Shown here piece after piece: positions 6,055-6,467 of a stretch of DNA of 6,467 nucleotides (position 1 is its first letter; each line of letters opens with the position of its first letter). The DNA is taken from the NCBI RefSeq assembly GCF_900316895.1, contig NZ_ONER01000014.1, forward strand, positions 23,292-29,758. Direction: 5' to 3'. This DNA is from an uncultured Methanobrevibacter sp. (lineage in GTDB: Archaea; Methanobacteriota; Methanobacteria; Methanobacteriales; Methanobacteriaceae). The notes below the pieces were generated by a model. It was not told the origin of the DNA and ran no database searches. It saw only the letters and a list, made by a program, of their open reading frames with translations. The position numbers and the translations under genes are program-made.

Positions 6055-6333
6055 ATGACACAAATAGAAATAAACCTTTCAAACAGATATAAAAATAAGT
6101 TAGGAATCGGTCCAACAGCAAAGAAGATATTTCATGAAGCAGAAGGCTATGATAAAGTGATTTTAAATTTTGAAAACATTGAATTCATGAGCAGGTCATT
6201 CGCCCAGGAATATGTTTTTCAAAAATATAATTCCAAATCAAAAGTCATTGAAATCAATATGAATGAAAATATTGAAGAATTATTGAAGTTAGTCACAGAA
6301 GAATACGAAGAGTACTTTAACGTGACTAAATAA
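6055..6333 (+). CDS. STAS-like protein (DUF4325 family)
   Basis: A 92-residue protein matching the DUF4325 (PF14213) pattern: a short N-terminal beta segment, GIGPTAKKIF (17-26), then VILNFENIEFMSRSFAQEY (35-53), where the family has a beta strand, an F.....iS.SFA.E turn and a helix. The fold is related to the STAS domain of anti-anti-sigma factors such as SpoIIAA. If the turn is aligned with the SpoIIAA DSSG loop, S48 falls on the phosphorylated serine, with S46 as an alternative. ATG 6055 begins one base after the stop of the ATPase gene, with GTGA at 6043-6046 as a weak ribosome binding site; an in-frame GTG at 6043 would add four residues and overlap that gene. The pairing suggests that the two proteins form a switch. 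The gene ends overlapping a convergent gene by 8 bases. The family call is from pattern memory and the target is unknown. Confidence 0.82.
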   Translation: MTQIEINLSNRYKNKLGIGPTAKKIFHEAEGYDKVILNFENIEFMSRSFAQEYVFQKYNSKSKVIEINMNENIEELLKLVTEEYEEYFNVTK

Positions 6334-6467
6334 CAATCACATTTTCCGCCATCTTTTCGGCCTTTTTGACTATCTTCTCAACATCCACACCGGGGAATGC
6401 ATCTATGACACATAAATCAGCATCACCAAATTCCAAATCCTCAAATGCCTCATTGAATATTTCATAG
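6326..6467 (-). CDS. C-terminal end of an unrecognised protein, entering from the right edge
   Basis: The minus strand is open from the window edge to a TAG at 6326-6328, giving 46 residues. The segment reads as an acidic helix (YEIFNEAFEDLEFGD), a hydrophobic strand (ADLCVIDAFPGVD), a charged helix (VEKIVKKAEKMAE) and a final short strand (NVIVI), which is a beta-alpha-beta pattern such as occurs in Rossmann-like or P-loop folds. There is no hydrophobic membrane segment. The stop overlaps the end of the STAS-like gene by 8 bases on the opposite strand. The part present is too short to name a family. The open frame and typical amino acid makeup support it being a real gene. Confidence 0.6.
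   Translation of the reverse strand, partial: YEIFNEAFEDLEFGDADLCVIDAFPGVDVEKIVKKAEKMAENVIVI

Noticed and set aside
1..6467. CRISPR array, tRNA/rRNA genes, insertion sequence ends or attachment sites
   Set aside because: I looked for spaced direct repeats, tRNA-like cloverleaf segments, transposase motifs and terminal inverted repeats and saw none.

Overview
The window looks like a chromosomal piece of a Methanobacteriales archaeon, most likely Methanobrevibacter or a close relative. The grounds are the AT-rich DNA, archaeal TATA boxes of the TTTAAATA type 23-30 bases before several start codons, GGTGAT-type ribosome binding sites, a U-rich terminator, a lysine-rich Ig-like secreted protein of the kind common in this genus, and a single-subunit archaeal TctA (DUF112) membrane protein. 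The genus is an inference; no rRNA or other marker gene is present. The DNA carries seven protein genes plus the end of an eighth, and no RNA gene, CRISPR array or insertion sequence that I can see.

Left part (1-2062): an almost complete feoB ferrous-iron transporter on the minus strand, running off the left edge. Its upstream region has a TATA box, a TTAGGTTAAACTAA near-palindrome whose left half equals the DtxR-family iron-repressor consensus, and a good ribosome binding site. Together these suggest iron-repressed expression.

Middle (2063-3882): two minus-strand genes for small exported or membrane-anchored proteins lie either side of a plus-strand MarR-type regulator. The two exported proteins are otherwise unlike each other, but both end in an Asp/Tyr-rich tail with an alignable DPxxYYD...G.N...D.Y motif. 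The regulator and the first exported protein share a 62-base divergent promoter region containing a 21-base inverted repeat (CACTAA-N9-TTAGTG). The regulator and the second exported protein converge and share a CTAG in which both stop codons lie. The layout suggests, but does not prove, that the regulator controls one or both cell-surface genes.

Right part (3883-6467): a plus-strand cluster of three genes. A TctA-family membrane protein is followed 8 bases later by a GHKL ATPase and, one base after that, by a DUF4325 STAS-like protein. The last two resemble the kinase/antagonist pair of a bacterial partner switch (SpoIIAB/SpoIIAA type), in an organism that should have no sigma factor. They are much more AT-rich than the transporter gene before them. 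A minus-strand gene of unknown function enters from the right edge and overlaps the STAS-like gene tail to tail by 8 bases.

Several genes (2151-2648, 3169-3882 and 4021-5274) have the TATA box so close to the start codon that their mRNAs are probably leaderless, whereas feoB and the ATPase gene have clear Shine-Dalgarno sites.
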